The notes beneath the pieces are model-generated. The model did no database searches and had not been told where the DNA came from. It worked only from the letters and a program-made list of their open reading frames with translations. Positions 52,641 through 61,743 of a stretch of DNA of 64,000 nucleotides are shown here, piece by piece (position 1 is the first letter of the stretch; each line of letters starts with the position of its first letter). The position numbers were made by a program, and so were the translations under genes. Source of the stretch: Oscillibacter sp. (lineage in GTDB: Bacteria > Bacillota > Clostridia > Oscillospirales > Oscillospiraceae); assembly GCA_022652655.1 (NCBI GenBank), contig JALCRQ010000004.1, positions 17,928-81,927 of the forward strand. Reading direction: 5' to 3'.

Positions 52641-53066
52641 ATGATGGATCACAGTATTTTAGGATTACTCTCGTGGATCGCGCCGAACCTGATTCCCGTC
52701 GCATTTTTCTTCGTCATTTCGAAATTCCTGACAAAGCGGATCCCCTGTAAACCGCTCGATCGCTTTTTTATGAAAGTACATATCCCGCTGGGATGGATTC
52801 TTTTGGTATGTACGGTCTACCATACAGCCGCAGCCTTGACTGCGGGACAGACAATGTCGATGCAAGGCGGTGATACCTACACCATTCCAACTGTTGTGTT
52901 TGTAAGCGGCCTCATTGCAACGGCAGCTATTATTGTCGCAGCTGTCGCATTTTATCTGCGAAAAAAGCTCAAGGGTAAATGGCTGCAATGGCATCGCGCT
53001 GCAGCGATCATTGCTGCTGCAGCCACAGCCTGGCACATGATCGCCTGGTTCAGCCAAAAAGGATAG
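52641..53066 (+). CDS. Four-helix membrane protein with paired histidines, putative b-type heme protein
   Basis: A 141-residue protein with about four helices. Histidines H47 and H61 in one region and H118 and H132 in another are each spaced 14 residues apart, as in bis-heme cytochrome b and ferric reductase-like domains. It lacks FAD and NAD domains, so another protein would have to supply electrons. AGGAGGGCATC precedes the ATG. It follows the MATE gene by 51 bases and has a terminator after it. Confidence 0.7.
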   Translation: MMDHSILGLLSWIAPNLIPVAFFFVISKFLTKRIPCKPLDRFFMKVHIPLGWILLVCTVYHTAAALTAGQTMSMQGGDTYTIPTVVFVSGLIATAAIIVAAVAFYLRKKLKGKWLQWHRAAAIIAAAATAWHMIAWFSQKG

Positions 53067-53101
53067 ACATGATATGTCTTGCTTCCCCCAAGTCAAATGA
53101 A

Positions 53102-53147
53102 ATCCCAGCCGAGAGATGATTTAGCGATCTCCCGGCTGAGATTTTTA
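53102..53147. terminator. Terminator between the heme-like gene and the nitroreductase gene
   Basis: CAGCCGAGAGAT and ATCTCCCGGCTG form a stem with one mismatch, followed by AGATTTTTATT. It serves two convergent genes. Confidence 0.8.
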
Positions 53148-53184
53148 TTCACGAGGAATTGCTTCCATCATAGCTAATCGAGCA

Positions 53185-53844
53185 TCACGCCCACTTGAAG
53201 TGATCTTTCCCGGCGCCCAGCTCAAAGTGATATTTTACGATGCCTAAATCCATTTTCGCGTAGAAACCAAGCCCTGCCTTTGCGCTGACGACGCCATCTT
53301 TCAGCGTGAAACAGAATTTTTGCTGATTCAAGGCAGTGGGCGCGAGCAAGGCGGCTTCCATCCCCGCTTTGAACCAGGCGGTCATTGAGTCGTCCGTCCT
53401 GCAGAGCGCTCCCATGGATTTACTCTTGTGGGGGATACCCTGTGTTTCGCCATATCCCAGCGCTATCACAATCTGGAGCTTTTCACCGGAGCTCAGCTTA
53501 CAGGGAACCTTGCTCTTTGAATAGCTCATCGCCACCCAGCAGGAGTTGAGTCCCAGAGCCTGTGCGGTCAGGACAGCTTTTTCTCCGTAATAGCCCACAG
53601 CTTCATCACTGCCGGGCCTTCCGGCAATCGCAAGGTAATTGCAGCAGTTTTTGAAATTTCCGTAATGTGCCATCATTCCGTCAAAGGCTTTCGGCTCGTC
53701 ACAAATGAGCTGGATGTGCAGCCCGCTTTCCGCATTGCACTCGTCTATAACGGCGATAAGCGCCGTTCTCGTTTCGGAGTCTATTTTTCTGTCTGTAAAA
53801 CTGCGGACGGCATGCCGCGCTTTGATTGCTTCCATGATCGTCAT
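53185..53844 (-). CDS. Nitroreductase-family protein
   Basis: A 219-residue protein. The N-terminal AIKARHAVRSFTDRKID is the FMN-binding start of nitroreductases. ALGLNSCWVAMSYSK and VIALGYGETQGIPHKSKS correspond to the substrate and FMN-phosphate regions. These enzymes reduce nitro compounds, quinones or flavins with NAD(P)H. The start has GGAGGCAACC upstream. No partner is evident. Confidence 0.9.
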   Translation of the reverse strand: MTIMEAIKARHAVRSFTDRKIDSETRTALIAVIDECNAESGLHIQLICDEPKAFDGMMAHYGNFKNCCNYLAIAGRPGSDEAVGYYGEKAVLTAQALGLNSCWVAMSYSKSKVPCKLSSGEKLQIVIALGYGETQGIPHKSKSMGALCRTDDSMTAWFKAGMEAALLAPTALNQQKFCFTLKDGVVSAKAGLGFYAKMDLGIVKYHFELGAGKDHFKWA

Positions 53845-53993
53845 AATGGTTGCCTCCTATCATTCTATTGTTTGTTCTGGTGTTTCCGGGTCGTGATTGG
53901 GCGCAGCGAGCAGGCAGTTTTCATCCGCCAAAGTGGTAATCTCGTTGTGCTTTTCCGTTTTGTCGGCTCCATTGTTTATTCGTTTGAATTATC

Positions 53994-54023
53994 ATACCAT
54001 AAATTGTCCGCAATTTATGGTAT
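53994..54023. repeat. 13-bp perfect inverted repeat
   Basis: ATACCATAAATTG, loop TCCG, CAATTTATGGTAT. It adjoins the GC-rich element at 54015-54122 and lies upstream of the nitroreductase gene, so it could also be an operator. Confidence 0.5.
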
Positions 54024-54122
54024 GCCGTCACCCCCGCCGGTTGCCCCGTAAGGGGCGAGGCGGCGGACGATTGCAATGCGCCAAAGCGCACAGCGCTTTG
54101 CTGCGCGGTTATGATACCATAA
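54015..54122. repeat. Possible small insertion element (MITE-like)
   Basis: A GC-rich 108-base segment between TTATGGTAT (54015) and its inverse ATACCATAA (54114), within AT-rich flanks. It contains internal hairpins (GCCCCGTAAGGGGC; AGCGCACAGCGCTTT). It has no coding sequence. The remaining part of 53845-54394 has a possible ORF (54141-54446) with no recognised features that I do not call. Confidence 0.4.
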
Positions 54123-54394
54123 GTTTGCGGCAAAAGAACAATGGGAGAGAAAATCGAGATGCTTATTGGAAAATGCGAATACAACGCAGGAGAGGTGTGT
54201 ACAAAGCACACGGAACAAACTGAGACAAGACCACCCGGTGCATTTTGCATCAAGCTCAGGTCCTTTTCCGCGCCGGCAAAAGTTATATATTGTTTGCAGC
54301 CATTTTTTCATTTGGGTACTCAGCAATTTGCCTCTTGCCCACAAAACAAGTGGTTATTTGTTTCGCTTTTGCAGAATTTACTAAAAAGAGCAAA

Positions 54395-54425
54395 CCGGCA
54401 GGCACCCGGTCGGGCGCCTGCCGGT
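54395..54425. terminator. GC hairpin downstream of the radical SAM gene
   Basis: ACCGGCAGGC and GCCTGCCGGT with an 11-base loop. It has no T-run, so its role as a terminator is uncertain. Confidence 0.35.
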
Positions 54426-54443
54426 GTTCCCCGCACACAACAT

Positions 54444-54481
54444 TAAGCCCCATAGGTCACAAAGTGTACCTATGGGGCTTA
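54444..54481. terminator. Perfect 14-bp hairpin after the radical SAM gene
   Basis: TAAGCCCCATAGGT and ACCTATGGGGCTTA around CACAAAGTGT. It is the first structure after the radical SAM stop on the minus strand and probably ends that transcript, though the T-run is poor. Confidence 0.5.
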
Positions 54482-54523
54482 ACCTTTTGGGGGACGTCCG
54501 TTTTGTACGGGACAGCGGAAGGT

Positions 54524-55912
54524 TTACTTTTTGGCGGCCGCCTCGGCAGCCTGCTTCTTTGCCAGATACTTGGCCTCGCCCTTGCTGCCGTGCCACATCT
54601 GATCGGCCACAGGCGTCCAGCACTCGGCGTACTTGGCGCACTTGGCGCACAGATGCTCGGCGCTCTCGGGAGACTGAGGATCCGTGGAGTGGGCGCCGGT
54701 CTTTTTGACCATCTCCGGCAGCTTTTCCGGATTCTCCAGCATGGGGCAGGGCCGGAGCATGTTGTCGTTGAAGGGCTGGCCGTCGTGATAGGCCCGGAAC
54801 AGCGGAGAGGTCAGCGCCTCCAGCAGGGTCTTTTCGTGGATGTTGGAATCGGAGTAGTGGATGAACACACAGGGATCCACGTCGCCGTTGGCGTTGATGT
54901 GCAGATACCGGCGTCCGCCGGCGATGCAGCCGCCCACATACTCCGCGTCATTCTGGAAGTCCATGGCAAAGAGGGGCTTGGTGCCGCGGTAATGGCGGAT
55001 GCGGTTGTAAAGCGCCGTGCGCTGCTCCGGAGTGGGCAGGAGCTGGGGGGCGGCGTCGTTGCCCACAGGCATATAGTGGAAATACCAGATGAAGTAGCAG
55101 CCCATCTCAATGAGGCTGTCATAGTACTCCTCAGAGGAGATGGAATCCCAGTTGGCACTGGTGTAGCAGGAGGAGATGCCGTAGATCAGCTTCTTGTCGT
55201 GCAGCAGATGGATGGCCTTGATGACCTTCTGATAGGTGCCCTTGCCCCGGCGTCCGTCGGTGGCGGCCTCATCGCCCTCCAGAGAGATAGCGGGGATAAA
55301 GTTCTTGACCCGGAGCATGTCGTCGGCAAAAGCCTCGTCGATGAGCGTGGCGTTGGTGAAGCACAAAAATTCGCAGTCGCTGTGCTTCTCGCACAGACGG
55401 ATGATGTCCTTCTTCCGCACCAGAGGCTCGCCGCCGGTGTAGATATACATATAAATACCCAGTTCCTTGCCCTGGGTGATGATGCTGTCGATATCGTCAT
55501 AGGTCAGATTCAGCTTATCGCCGTATTCCGCGGCCCAGCAGCCGGTGCAGTGGAGGTTGCAGGCGGAGGTGGGGTCCAGCAGAACGGCCCAAGGGACGTT
55601 GCAGTTGTATTTTTCGCGAACCGCGTCCTGCTTGGGCCAGCCGATGATGTTGGCGCTGAGGAAGAAGTTCACAAACGTGGTTTTCAGCACCTCGGGATCC
55701 ACATCGTGCATGACATGGGTGACCAGAGGATAATAAACGTTCTCCGGATCATTGATGATCGTCCGGATCGCGTCGCGCTGGCGGGCGAAGGAATCACCGG
55801 CAAGCTTGTCGACCCAGTTCATCAGGGTGGGCAGGTTTTTCTCCGGATCCTTGCTGAGATAACTGACGGCCTGTTCAATGCCGAATTTTTTCAAACTGTT
55901 GGGGATCTGCAT
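54524..55912 (-). CDS. Radical SAM/SPASM-type protein
   Basis: A 462-residue protein. Residues 110-125 hold PTSACNLHCTGCWAAEYG, the CxxxCxxC site for the SAM-cleaving [4Fe-4S] cluster, followed by YTGGEPLVRK. The C-terminal region has GGCIAGGRRYLHINANGDVDPC and CAKCAKYAECW, cysteines of a SPASM-like auxiliary cluster. The modified substrate is unknown, and no precursor peptide gene is adjacent. The ATG at 55912 has AAGGAG 8 bases upstream; the GTG at 55921 is less well placed. Confidence 0.88.
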   Translation of the reverse strand: MQIPNSLKKFGIEQAVSYLSKDPEKNLPTLMNWVDKLAGDSFARQRDAIRTIINDPENVYYPLVTHVMHDVDPEVLKTTFVNFFLSANIIGWPKQDAVREKYNCNVPWAVLLDPTSACNLHCTGCWAAEYGDKLNLTYDDIDSIITQGKELGIYMYIYTGGEPLVRKKDIIRLCEKHSDCEFLCFTNATLIDEAFADDMLRVKNFIPAISLEGDEAATDGRRGKGTYQKVIKAIHLLHDKKLIYGISSCYTSANWDSISSEEYYDSLIEMGCYFIWYFHYMPVGNDAAPQLLPTPEQRTALYNRIRHYRGTKPLFAMDFQNDAEYVGGCIAGGRRYLHINANGDVDPCVFIHYSDSNIHEKTLLEALTSPLFRAYHDGQPFNDNMLRPCPMLENPEKLPEMVKKTGAHSTDPQSPESAEHLCAKCAKYAECWTPVADQMWHGSKGEAKYLAKKQAAEAAAKK

Positions 55913-55980
55913 GGAAATCACTCCTTCAAAGCTTGCTTTTTATGGTTCCATCATAAGCGGGTCTCCCTTTTTCTTCAATA

Positions 55981-56000
55981 GACAACTTTCGAAAGTTGTC
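55981..56000. promoter_or_regulatory. Perfect 20-bp palindrome in the radical SAM promoter
   Basis: GACAACTTTCGAAAGTTGTC. On the minus strand it supplies TTGACA (-35) and reaches to a TATTGA-like -10, so bound protein would block the promoter. It is likely a repressor site of TetR or MarR size; no such gene is adjacent. Confidence 0.65.
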
Positions 56001-56051
56001 AAAATTCAGCAGCGGAGGATGGCCGTCCCACGGGGCTTTTCCGAAGGGAGG

Positions 56052-56080
56052 TTGACAAGCCGGGCCTGTCTCGATACAAT
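56052..56080 (+). promoter_or_regulatory. Promoter of proS
   Basis: TTGACA (56052-56057) and TACAAT (56075-56080), spacer 17, 89 bases before the start. Confidence 0.8.
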
Positions 56081-56168
56081 AGAAACCTGATGAAACCGCG
56101 GGAAACGGCGCGGCCGGATACCGGATGATTCGGAATTGACTTTTAAATGTTGAGAAGGGTTGAGTGAG

Positions 56169-57608
56169 ATGGCACAGGATCGAAGACAGGTGGACGCGAT
56201 TACGGCGCGGGACACGGATTTTGCCCAGTGGTATACGGATGTGTGCCGCAAGGCGGAGCTGATCGACTATACCAGCGTGAAGGGCATGTTTATTCTGCGC
56301 CCGTATGGCTATGCCATTTGGGAAAATATTATGCACATTCTGGACGCGGAGTTCAAAAAAACCGGCCACACCAACGTGTCCATGCCGCTGCTGATTCCGG
56401 AGTCCCTGCTCCAGAAGGAGAAGGATCATGTGCAGGGCTTCGCCCCCGAGTGCGCATGGGTCACCATGGGCGGCAATGAGAAGCTGGAGGAGCGCCTGTG
56501 CGTCCGGCCCACCTCCGAGACACTGTTCTGCGACCACTGGACCCGCGTCGTCCACTCCTGGCGGGATCTGCCCATGCTTTACAATCAGTGGTGCTCAGTG
56601 CTCCGTTGGGAGAAGACCTCCCGGCCCTTCCTGCGCCACCGGGAATTTCTCTGGCAGGAGGGCCACACCCTCCACGCCACGCCCCAGGAGGCTGTCGCCG
56701 AGACGGAGCAGCAGCTGGAGTGCTACGCGAAATTCTGCGAGGACGTGCTGGCCATGCCCGTGATCCGCGGGAAAAAGACCGACAAGGAGAAGTTTGCCGG
56801 GGCCGAGGCCACGTATACCATCGAGTGCATGATGCACGATCACAAGGCGCTGCAGGGCGGAACCAGCCATTACTTCGGCAATGGCTTCACCACGGCCTTC
56901 GACATCACCTTTACCGACAAAAACAATCAGCAGGTCCATCCCTACCAGACCTCCTGGGGCCTCTCCACCCGGATTATCGGCGGCCTCATTATGACCCACG
57001 GCGACGACAACGGCCTGATCCTGCCGCCCCGCATTGCCCCCACCCAGGTGGCGGTGATCCCTGTGGCTGCCCATAAGCCCGGCGTCCTGGACGCCGCCGG
57101 CGCCCTGTGCGGCCGGCTGCGTGCGGCCGGCATCCGGGTCAAGCTGGACGACTCCGACAATTCCCCCGGCTGGAAATTTGCCGAGTACGAGATGAAGGGC
57201 GTTCCCCTGCGCATTGAGATCGGCCCCCGGGATATTGAAAACGGCCAGTGCGTGGCCGCCCGCCGGGACACCGGCGAGAAAACCGCCGTTTCGCTGGATG
57301 CGCTGGAGGAGACGGTGGAGCAGCTGCTGGACACCATTCACCGGAACCTCTACGCCATGGCTCTGAAAAACCGGGAGGACAACACCTTCGACATCAAGAC
57401 CCCCGAGGAGGCCAGAGCCATCGCGGAGGGGAAGGGCGGCTTCCTGCGCTCCAAGTGGTGCGGCAGCCTGGAGTGCGAGCTGGCCATGAAGGAGCGGGGC
57501 GGCGTTTCTTCCCGCTGCATGCCCCTCCGGCAGAGCGGTACCGAGGGCGTATGCCCGGTGTGCGGAAAGAAGTGCACCACGGATATTCTCTGGGGTGTGG
57601 CATACTAA
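56169..57608 (+). CDS. proS: Prolyl-tRNA synthetase, short archaeal/eukaryal type
   Basis: A 479-residue class II synthetase without the INS editing domain. It has the motif 2 region RWEKTSRPFLRHREFLWQEG and, at the C-terminus, a zinc-type domain with CPVCGKKC and the final tyrosine (WGVAY) that defines ProS type 3. It charges tRNA-Pro. ATG 56169 has GAGAAGGG upstream. It lies directly before the S10 operon; a separate YbaK-like deacylase at 29126 could supply trans editing. Confidence 0.95.
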   Translation: MAQDRRQVDAITARDTDFAQWYTDVCRKAELIDYTSVKGMFILRPYGYAIWENIMHILDAEFKKTGHTNVSMPLLIPESLLQKEKDHVQGFAPECAWVTMGGNEKLEERLCVRPTSETLFCDHWTRVVHSWRDLPMLYNQWCSVLRWEKTSRPFLRHREFLWQEGHTLHATPQEAVAETEQQLECYAKFCEDVLAMPVIRGKKTDKEKFAGAEATYTIECMMHDHKALQGGTSHYFGNGFTTAFDITFTDKNNQQVHPYQTSWGLSTRIIGGLIMTHGDDNGLILPPRIAPTQVAVIPVAAHKPGVLDAAGALCGRLRAAGIRVKLDDSDNSPGWKFAEYEMKGVPLRIEIGPRDIENGQCVAARRDTGEKTAVSLDALEETVEQLLDTIHRNLYAMALKNREDNTFDIKTPEEARAIAEGKGGFLRSKWCGSLECELAMKERGGVSSRCMPLRQSGTEGVCPVCGKKCTTDILWGVAY

Positions 57609-57683
57609 AAGATCCCGTATCCGCATTTTTGCAGGTTTTCCAAAATTGCCAAAATTTATTTGATGTTTTCGTAATAAATTGAG

Positions 57684-57721
57684 AAATCCCCCTTGACAGC
57701 AAGGGGGATTTCCTATATCAT
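57684..57721 (+). promoter_or_regulatory. S10 operon promoter embedded in an inverted repeat
   Basis: TTGACA (57693-57698) and TATCAT (57716-57721), spacer 17. The -35 lies in the loop of AAATCCCCCTT/AAGGGGGATTT (57684-57711). This hairpin may also end proS transcription. Confidence 0.65.
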
Positions 57722-57729
57722 AATTAAGC

Positions 57730-58020
57730 GCGTTGTTCGGGACAACTCTGCCCCGGGAAGGCGCAACTGCGATGAACCGGGAGATTGCGGCGCTTTGAAA
57801 CCGCCGGTAACTTCCGGGGAGTATGTCCGATAATCGGGCGGCTGAGAAGGATCTGTACGTTGCGTAGATCGCTGCGCCATGGCAGGATACCGGCCGTACT
57901 ATGCGCCGGTATTTTTCATGAGCCTGAATGATACGCACGGTTAAGCGTATAGAAAACCGCTCTCGCCGTAGGTCGTCGAGACTTGGTCCAAAAACGACGT
58001 ACGAAATCAGGAGGAAACAG
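57730..58020 (+). promoter_or_regulatory. Leader of the S10 operon with internal terminator
   Basis: About 290 transcribed, non-coding bases with many complementary segments. A terminator-like hairpin GATACCGGC/GCGCCGGTATTTTT is at 57885-57919. S10 operon leaders in other bacteria mediate feedback by a ribosomal protein (L4 in E. coli). The terminator suggests attenuation here, but the effector is unknown. Confidence 0.6.
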
Positions 58021-58022
58021 TT

Positions 58023-58334
58023 ATGGCACAGAAGCAAATGATCCGCATTCGGCTCAAGGCCTATGATCACCAGGTGATCGACCAGAGCGCAGAGAAAATC
58101 GTCGAGACCGCCAAGCGCACCGGCGCCGAGGTTTCCGGCCCCATTCCCCTGCCCACCAAGAAGGAGATCATCACGATCCTGCGCGCCGTCCACAAATATA
58201 AGGACAGCCGCGAACAGTTTGAGCGCCGCACCCACAAGCGCCTGATCGACATCACCAAGTCCACCCCCAAGACGGTGGAGGCCCTGATGGCTCTGGAGCT
58301 GCCCGCCGGCGTAGAGATCGAGATCAAGCTGTAA
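58023..58334 (+). CDS. rpsJ: 30S ribosomal protein S10
   Basis: A 103-residue protein starting [18 protein letters not shown] and containing [20 protein letters not shown]; standard length. ATG after AGGAGGAAACAG. First gene of the S10 operon. Confidence 0.97.
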   Translation: MAQKQMIRIRLKAYDHQVIDQSAEKIVETAKRTGAEVSGPIPLPTKKEIITILRAVHKYKDSREQFERRTHKRLIDITKSTPKTVEALMALELPAGVEIEIKL

Positions 58335-58536
58335 ATTCCCTGTTCCGTTTGGACGCGCCCCGAAAGCGGGCACGCCGGCGGAGAGCGGAGCCGGCCGGAA
58401 AAACCGCGCCGCACCCGCACCTAAAAAAGTTTGCTGCCCGATGTCCGCCTGGCTTGCGCGGCGGACGGGTCATGTCGGCAGAGCAATGCGGTACGCCGTA
58501 TCTAAGCCGACCAATAACCTTTAAGGAGGAACATAC

Positions 58537-59256
58537 ATGAAGGCAATCATCGGAAAAAAAGTCGGTATGTCTCAGATCTTCGATGAGAACGGCCATGTGA
58601 TCCCCGTCACCGTCATCGAGGCGGGGCCCTGCACCGTCACTCAGAAGAAGACCTCTGAAAAAGAGGGCTACACGTCCGTACAGCTGGGCTTTGAGGACGT
58701 AGCTGAGAAGAAACTCACCAAGGGCGAGCTGGGCCATCTCAAGAAGGCCGGCGTGGCGCCCAAAAAGCATCTGCATGAATTCAACCTGGAGAACGGCTCC
58801 GAGCTGAATCTGGGCGATATTGTGAAGGCGGACACCTTTAATGCGGGCGACTTCGTGGATATCACCGGCATCAGCAAGGGCCACGGCTACCAGGGCGTCA
58901 TCAAGCGCTGGGGCGCCCAGCGCACTCCCACCAGCCACGGCGGCGGCCCGGTTCACCGTCACGCCGGCTCCATGGGCTCGTCCACCGATCCCTCCCGGAT
59001 TTTCAAGGGCAAGATCGGCGCCGGCCACATGGGCGTCGACCAGGTTACGGTACAGAACCTGAGCGTTGTCAAGGTTGATCCCGAACTCAACATGCTGGTT
59101 GTCTGCGGCGCAGTCCCCGGCCCCAAGGGCGGACTGGTCACCATCAAGACCACGGTCAAGGTCCACAAGGCCAAGCAGGCCGGCGCCGACATCAGCAAGA
59201 ACCCGCAGAAGGCTTCCGGACGCAACCCGCAGAAGGCTTCCGCAAGAAATAAGTAA
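58537..59256 (+). CDS. rplC: 50S ribosomal protein L3
   Basis: A 239-residue protein with MKAIIGKKVGMSQIFDENG, GISKGHGYQGVIKRWG and a C-terminal tail carrying the twice-repeated NPQKAS motif. The tail extends the usual 205-215 residues. AAGGAGG precedes the ATG. The 202-base gap after rpsJ is GC-rich and shows no extra gene. Confidence 0.96.
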   Translation: MKAIIGKKVGMSQIFDENGHVIPVTVIEAGPCTVTQKKTSEKEGYTSVQLGFEDVAEKKLTKGELGHLKKAGVAPKKHLHEFNLENGSELNLGDIVKADTFNAGDFVDITGISKGHGYQGVIKRWGAQRTPTSHGGGPVHRHAGSMGSSTDPSRIFKGKIGAGHMGVDQVTVQNLSVVKVDPELNMLVVCGAVPGPKGGLVTIKTTVKVHKAKQAGADISKNPQKASGRNPQKASARNK

Positions 59257-59274
59257 GAAAGGGGTGCTTGATTC

Positions 59275-59898
59275 ATGTCTACTATGAAAGTTTTGAACAT
59301 GGCCGGCGCTGAGGTCGGCTCTGTGGAACTGAGCGACGCGGTTTTCGGCGTCGAGCCCAATGAAACCGTCGTGCACGAGGTTGTGAAAAATCACCTTGCC
59401 AACTGCAGACAGGGCACCCAGAGCGCCCTTACCCGCGCCGAAGTTTCCGGCGGCGGCAAGAAGCCCTGGAAACAGAAGGGCACCGGCCACGCCCGTCAGG
59501 GCAGCACCCGTGCTCCCCAGTGGACTCACGGCGGCATCGTGTTTGCCCCCAAGCCCCGGGATTATTCCTATGTGCTCAACAAAAAGGTCAAGCGTCTGGC
59601 GCTGAAATCCGTGCTGTCCGCCAAGGCCGCCGAGGGCAGCCTGATCGTGATCGACAGCATCAAGATGGACGCCGTCAAGACCGCTGAGTTCAGTAAGTTC
59701 CTCAAGGCCGTGAAGGCCGACGGAAAGTCCGTCGTCGTCATGCCCGAGAAGGACGACGTGATCGTCCGCAGCGCCCGGAACCTGCCCGGCGTGCTGACGA
59801 CCACCGCCACCATCCTGAGCGTCTATGACATTCTCAATGCCAGAAATCTGGTCGTCGACCAGGCTGCGCTCGCAAAAATCGAGGAGGTGTTCGAATAA
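59275..59898 (+). CDS. rplD: 50S ribosomal protein L4
   Basis: A 207-residue protein with RAEVSGGGKKPWKQKGTGHA, the L4 loop, and KRLALKSVLSAKAAEGSL. ATG after AAAGGGG. Its stop shares a base with the rplW start. In E. coli L4 regulates this operon; the same is not shown here. Confidence 0.97.
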   Translation: MSTMKVLNMAGAEVGSVELSDAVFGVEPNETVVHEVVKNHLANCRQGTQSALTRAEVSGGGKKPWKQKGTGHARQGSTRAPQWTHGGIVFAPKPRDYSYVLNKKVKRLALKSVLSAKAAEGSLIVIDSIKMDAVKTAEFSKFLKAVKADGKSVVVMPEKDDVIVRSARNLPGVLTTTATILSVYDILNARNLVVDQAALAKIEEVFE

Positions 59899-60194
59899 TG
59901 GCAACCGCATACGACGTTATTGTCCGCCCGATTATCACCGAGCGCGCCATGTCCCGCGTCTCCGAGAAGAAGTACGTCTTTGAGGTCGCACCCTCCGCCG
60001 GCAAGATTGAGATCAAAAAGGCCGTGGAGGAGATCTTCGGCGTGAAGGTCAAGTCCGTCAACACCCTGCACATGATGGGCCATCAAAAGCGCCAGGGCGC
60101 CGGCCGCCCCGGCATGACCAGAAGCTGGAAAAAGGCCTACGTACAGCTGACGGCCGATTCCAAAACCATCGAGTTCTTCGAGGGTATGGTCTAA
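59898..60194 (+). CDS. rplW: 50S ribosomal protein L23
   Basis: A 98-residue protein with YDVIVRPIITERAM at the N-terminus and VNTLHMMGHQKRQG; standard length. GAGGAGG lies at the end of rplD. Confidence 0.97.
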   Translation: MATAYDVIVRPIITERAMSRVSEKKYVFEVAPSAGKIEIKKAVEEIFGVKVKSVNTLHMMGHQKRQGAGRPGMTRSWKKAYVQLTADSKTIEFFEGMV

Positions 60195-60218
60195 TAACGG
60201 AAGGAGTGTAAAGCGAAA

Positions 60219-61055
60219 ATGTCTATCAAAACTTTTAAGCCGACGACGCCTTCCAGACGGCAGATGACGGTCTCCGGATTCGACGGCATCGACAAAAAGT
60301 CCAAACCGGAACCCAGCCTGACGCAGGTTCTGCAGCCGTCCGCCGGACGCAACAGCTACGGACGCATCACCGTCCGCCATCGCTGCGGCGGAAGCAAGAG
60401 GAAGTACCGTGTCATCGACTTCAAACGCGACAAGCAGGACGTGTTTGCCACGGTTCTGCGCCTGGAGTACGACCCCAACCGCAGCGCCAACATCGCCCTT
60501 GTGGAGTATGAGGACGGCGAGCGCCGCTACATTCTGGCTCCTGTGGGCCTGAACGTGGGCGACAAGGTGGAGTCCGGCGTCAACGCCGACATCAAGGCCG
60601 GCAACGCGCTGCCTCTGGCCAACATCCCCGTGGGCACCGTGATCCACAACATTGAGATCTATCCCGGCAACGGCGCCCAGCTGGTGCGCTCCGCTGGCAC
60701 CGCGGCTCAGCTGATGGCAAAGGACGGCGGCGACGCCCAGATCCGTATGCCCTCCGGCGAGGTTCGCATCATCCGCACCAACTGCCTGGCCTCCATCGGA
60801 CAGGTGGGCAATATCGAGCATGAGAACATCAACATCGGCAAGGCCGGCCGGAAACGCCACATGGGCTGGCGTCCCACCGTCCGCGGCTCCGTTATGAACC
60901 CCAACGACCATCCCCACGGCGGCGGCGAGGGCAAGGCTCCTGTGGGCCGTCCCGGACCTGTCACTCCCTGGGGTAAGCCCGCCATGGGCTACAAGACCCG
61001 CGAGGGCAAAAATCCGACCAACAAGTTCATTGTGAAGCGTCGGAACGAGAAGTAA
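60219..61055 (+). CDS. rplB: 50S ribosomal protein L2
   Basis: A 278-residue protein with [19 protein letters not shown] at the start, [17 protein letters not shown] and [19 protein letters not shown], the conserved peptidyl-transferase-proximal loop. ATG after GGAAGGAG. Confidence 0.97.
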   Translation: MSIKTFKPTTPSRRQMTVSGFDGIDKKSKPEPSLTQVLQPSAGRNSYGRITVRHRCGGSKRKYRVIDFKRDKQDVFATVLRLEYDPNRSANIALVEYEDGERRYILAPVGLNVGDKVESGVNADIKAGNALPLANIPVGTVIHNIEIYPGNGAQLVRSAGTAAQLMAKDGGDAQIRMPSGEVRIIRTNCLASIGQVGNIEHENINIGKAGRKRHMGWRPTVRGSVMNPNDHPHGGGEGKAPVGRPGPVTPWGKPAMGYKTREGKNPTNKFIVKRRNEK

Positions 61056-61070
61056 GGAGGCAAGTGAAAT

Positions 61071-61358
61071 ATGAGCAGATCTGTTAAAAAAGGCCCGTAT
61101 GTTGCCCCGGAGCTTCTCAAGCGGGTCGAGGAAATGAATAAGAAGAACGAGAAGAAGGTGCTCAAGACCTGGAGCCGCAGCTCCACGATCTTCCCCTCCT
61201 TCGTCGGACACACCATCGCCGTTCACGACGGCCGCAAGCATGTGCCTGTGTATATTCAGGAGGACATGGTCGGCCACAAGCTGGGTGAGTTCGCGCCCAC
61301 CCGGACGTTCCGCGGCCACGCCCGGAAGGAGCCCACGGCTGCTCCCGCGGCGAAATGA
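61071..61358 (+). CDS. rpsS: 30S ribosomal protein S19
   Basis: A 95-residue protein starting [16 protein letters not shown] with [20 protein letters not shown] and [14 protein letters not shown] after AAGGAGG. Confidence 0.97.
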   Translation: MSRSVKKGPYVAPELLKRVEEMNKKNEKKVLKTWSRSSTIFPSFVGHTIAVHDGRKHVPVYIQEDMVGHKLGEFAPTRTFRGHARKEPTAAPAAK

Positions 61359-61376
61359 TGAAGGAGGATGCTGAAC

Positions 61377-61721
61377 ATGGAAAATAAAGAAGCCAAGGCC
61401 TATCTCCGCTATGTCCGCATCGCTCCCCGTAAGGTTCAGATCGTCTGCGATCTGATCCGCGGAAAGGACGTCCGCACAGCTGCGGCCATCCTGATGCAGA
61501 CCCCCAAAGCTGCCTCGGAGCCTCTTTTGAAGCTGCTGAAGAGCGCCAGCGCCAACGCCGAGAACAATTTCGGCATGGACACTGCGAAGCTCTATGTCTG
61601 CGAGGTTTACGCCACCCCCGGCCCCATCCTCAAGCGGATGATGCCCCGGGCGCAGGGCAGAGCTTACCGCATCAACAAGAGAAGCGCTCACGTCACGCTG
61701 GCCGTGGCGGAAAAGGCATAA
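61377..61721 (+). CDS. rplV: 50S ribosomal protein L22
   Basis: A 114-residue protein with [20 protein letters not shown] and a conserved C-terminus [22 protein letters not shown] 61377 has AAGGAGG 9 bases upstream; the ATG at 61368 abuts that site. Confidence 0.97.
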   Translation: MENKEAKAYLRYVRIAPRKVQIVCDLIRGKDVRTAAAILMQTPKAASEPLLKLLKSASANAENNFGMDTAKLYVCEVYATPGPILKRMMPRAQGRAYRINKRSAHVTLAVAEKA

Positions 61722-61743
61722 GAAAGGGAGGAGACAGTTTTTT

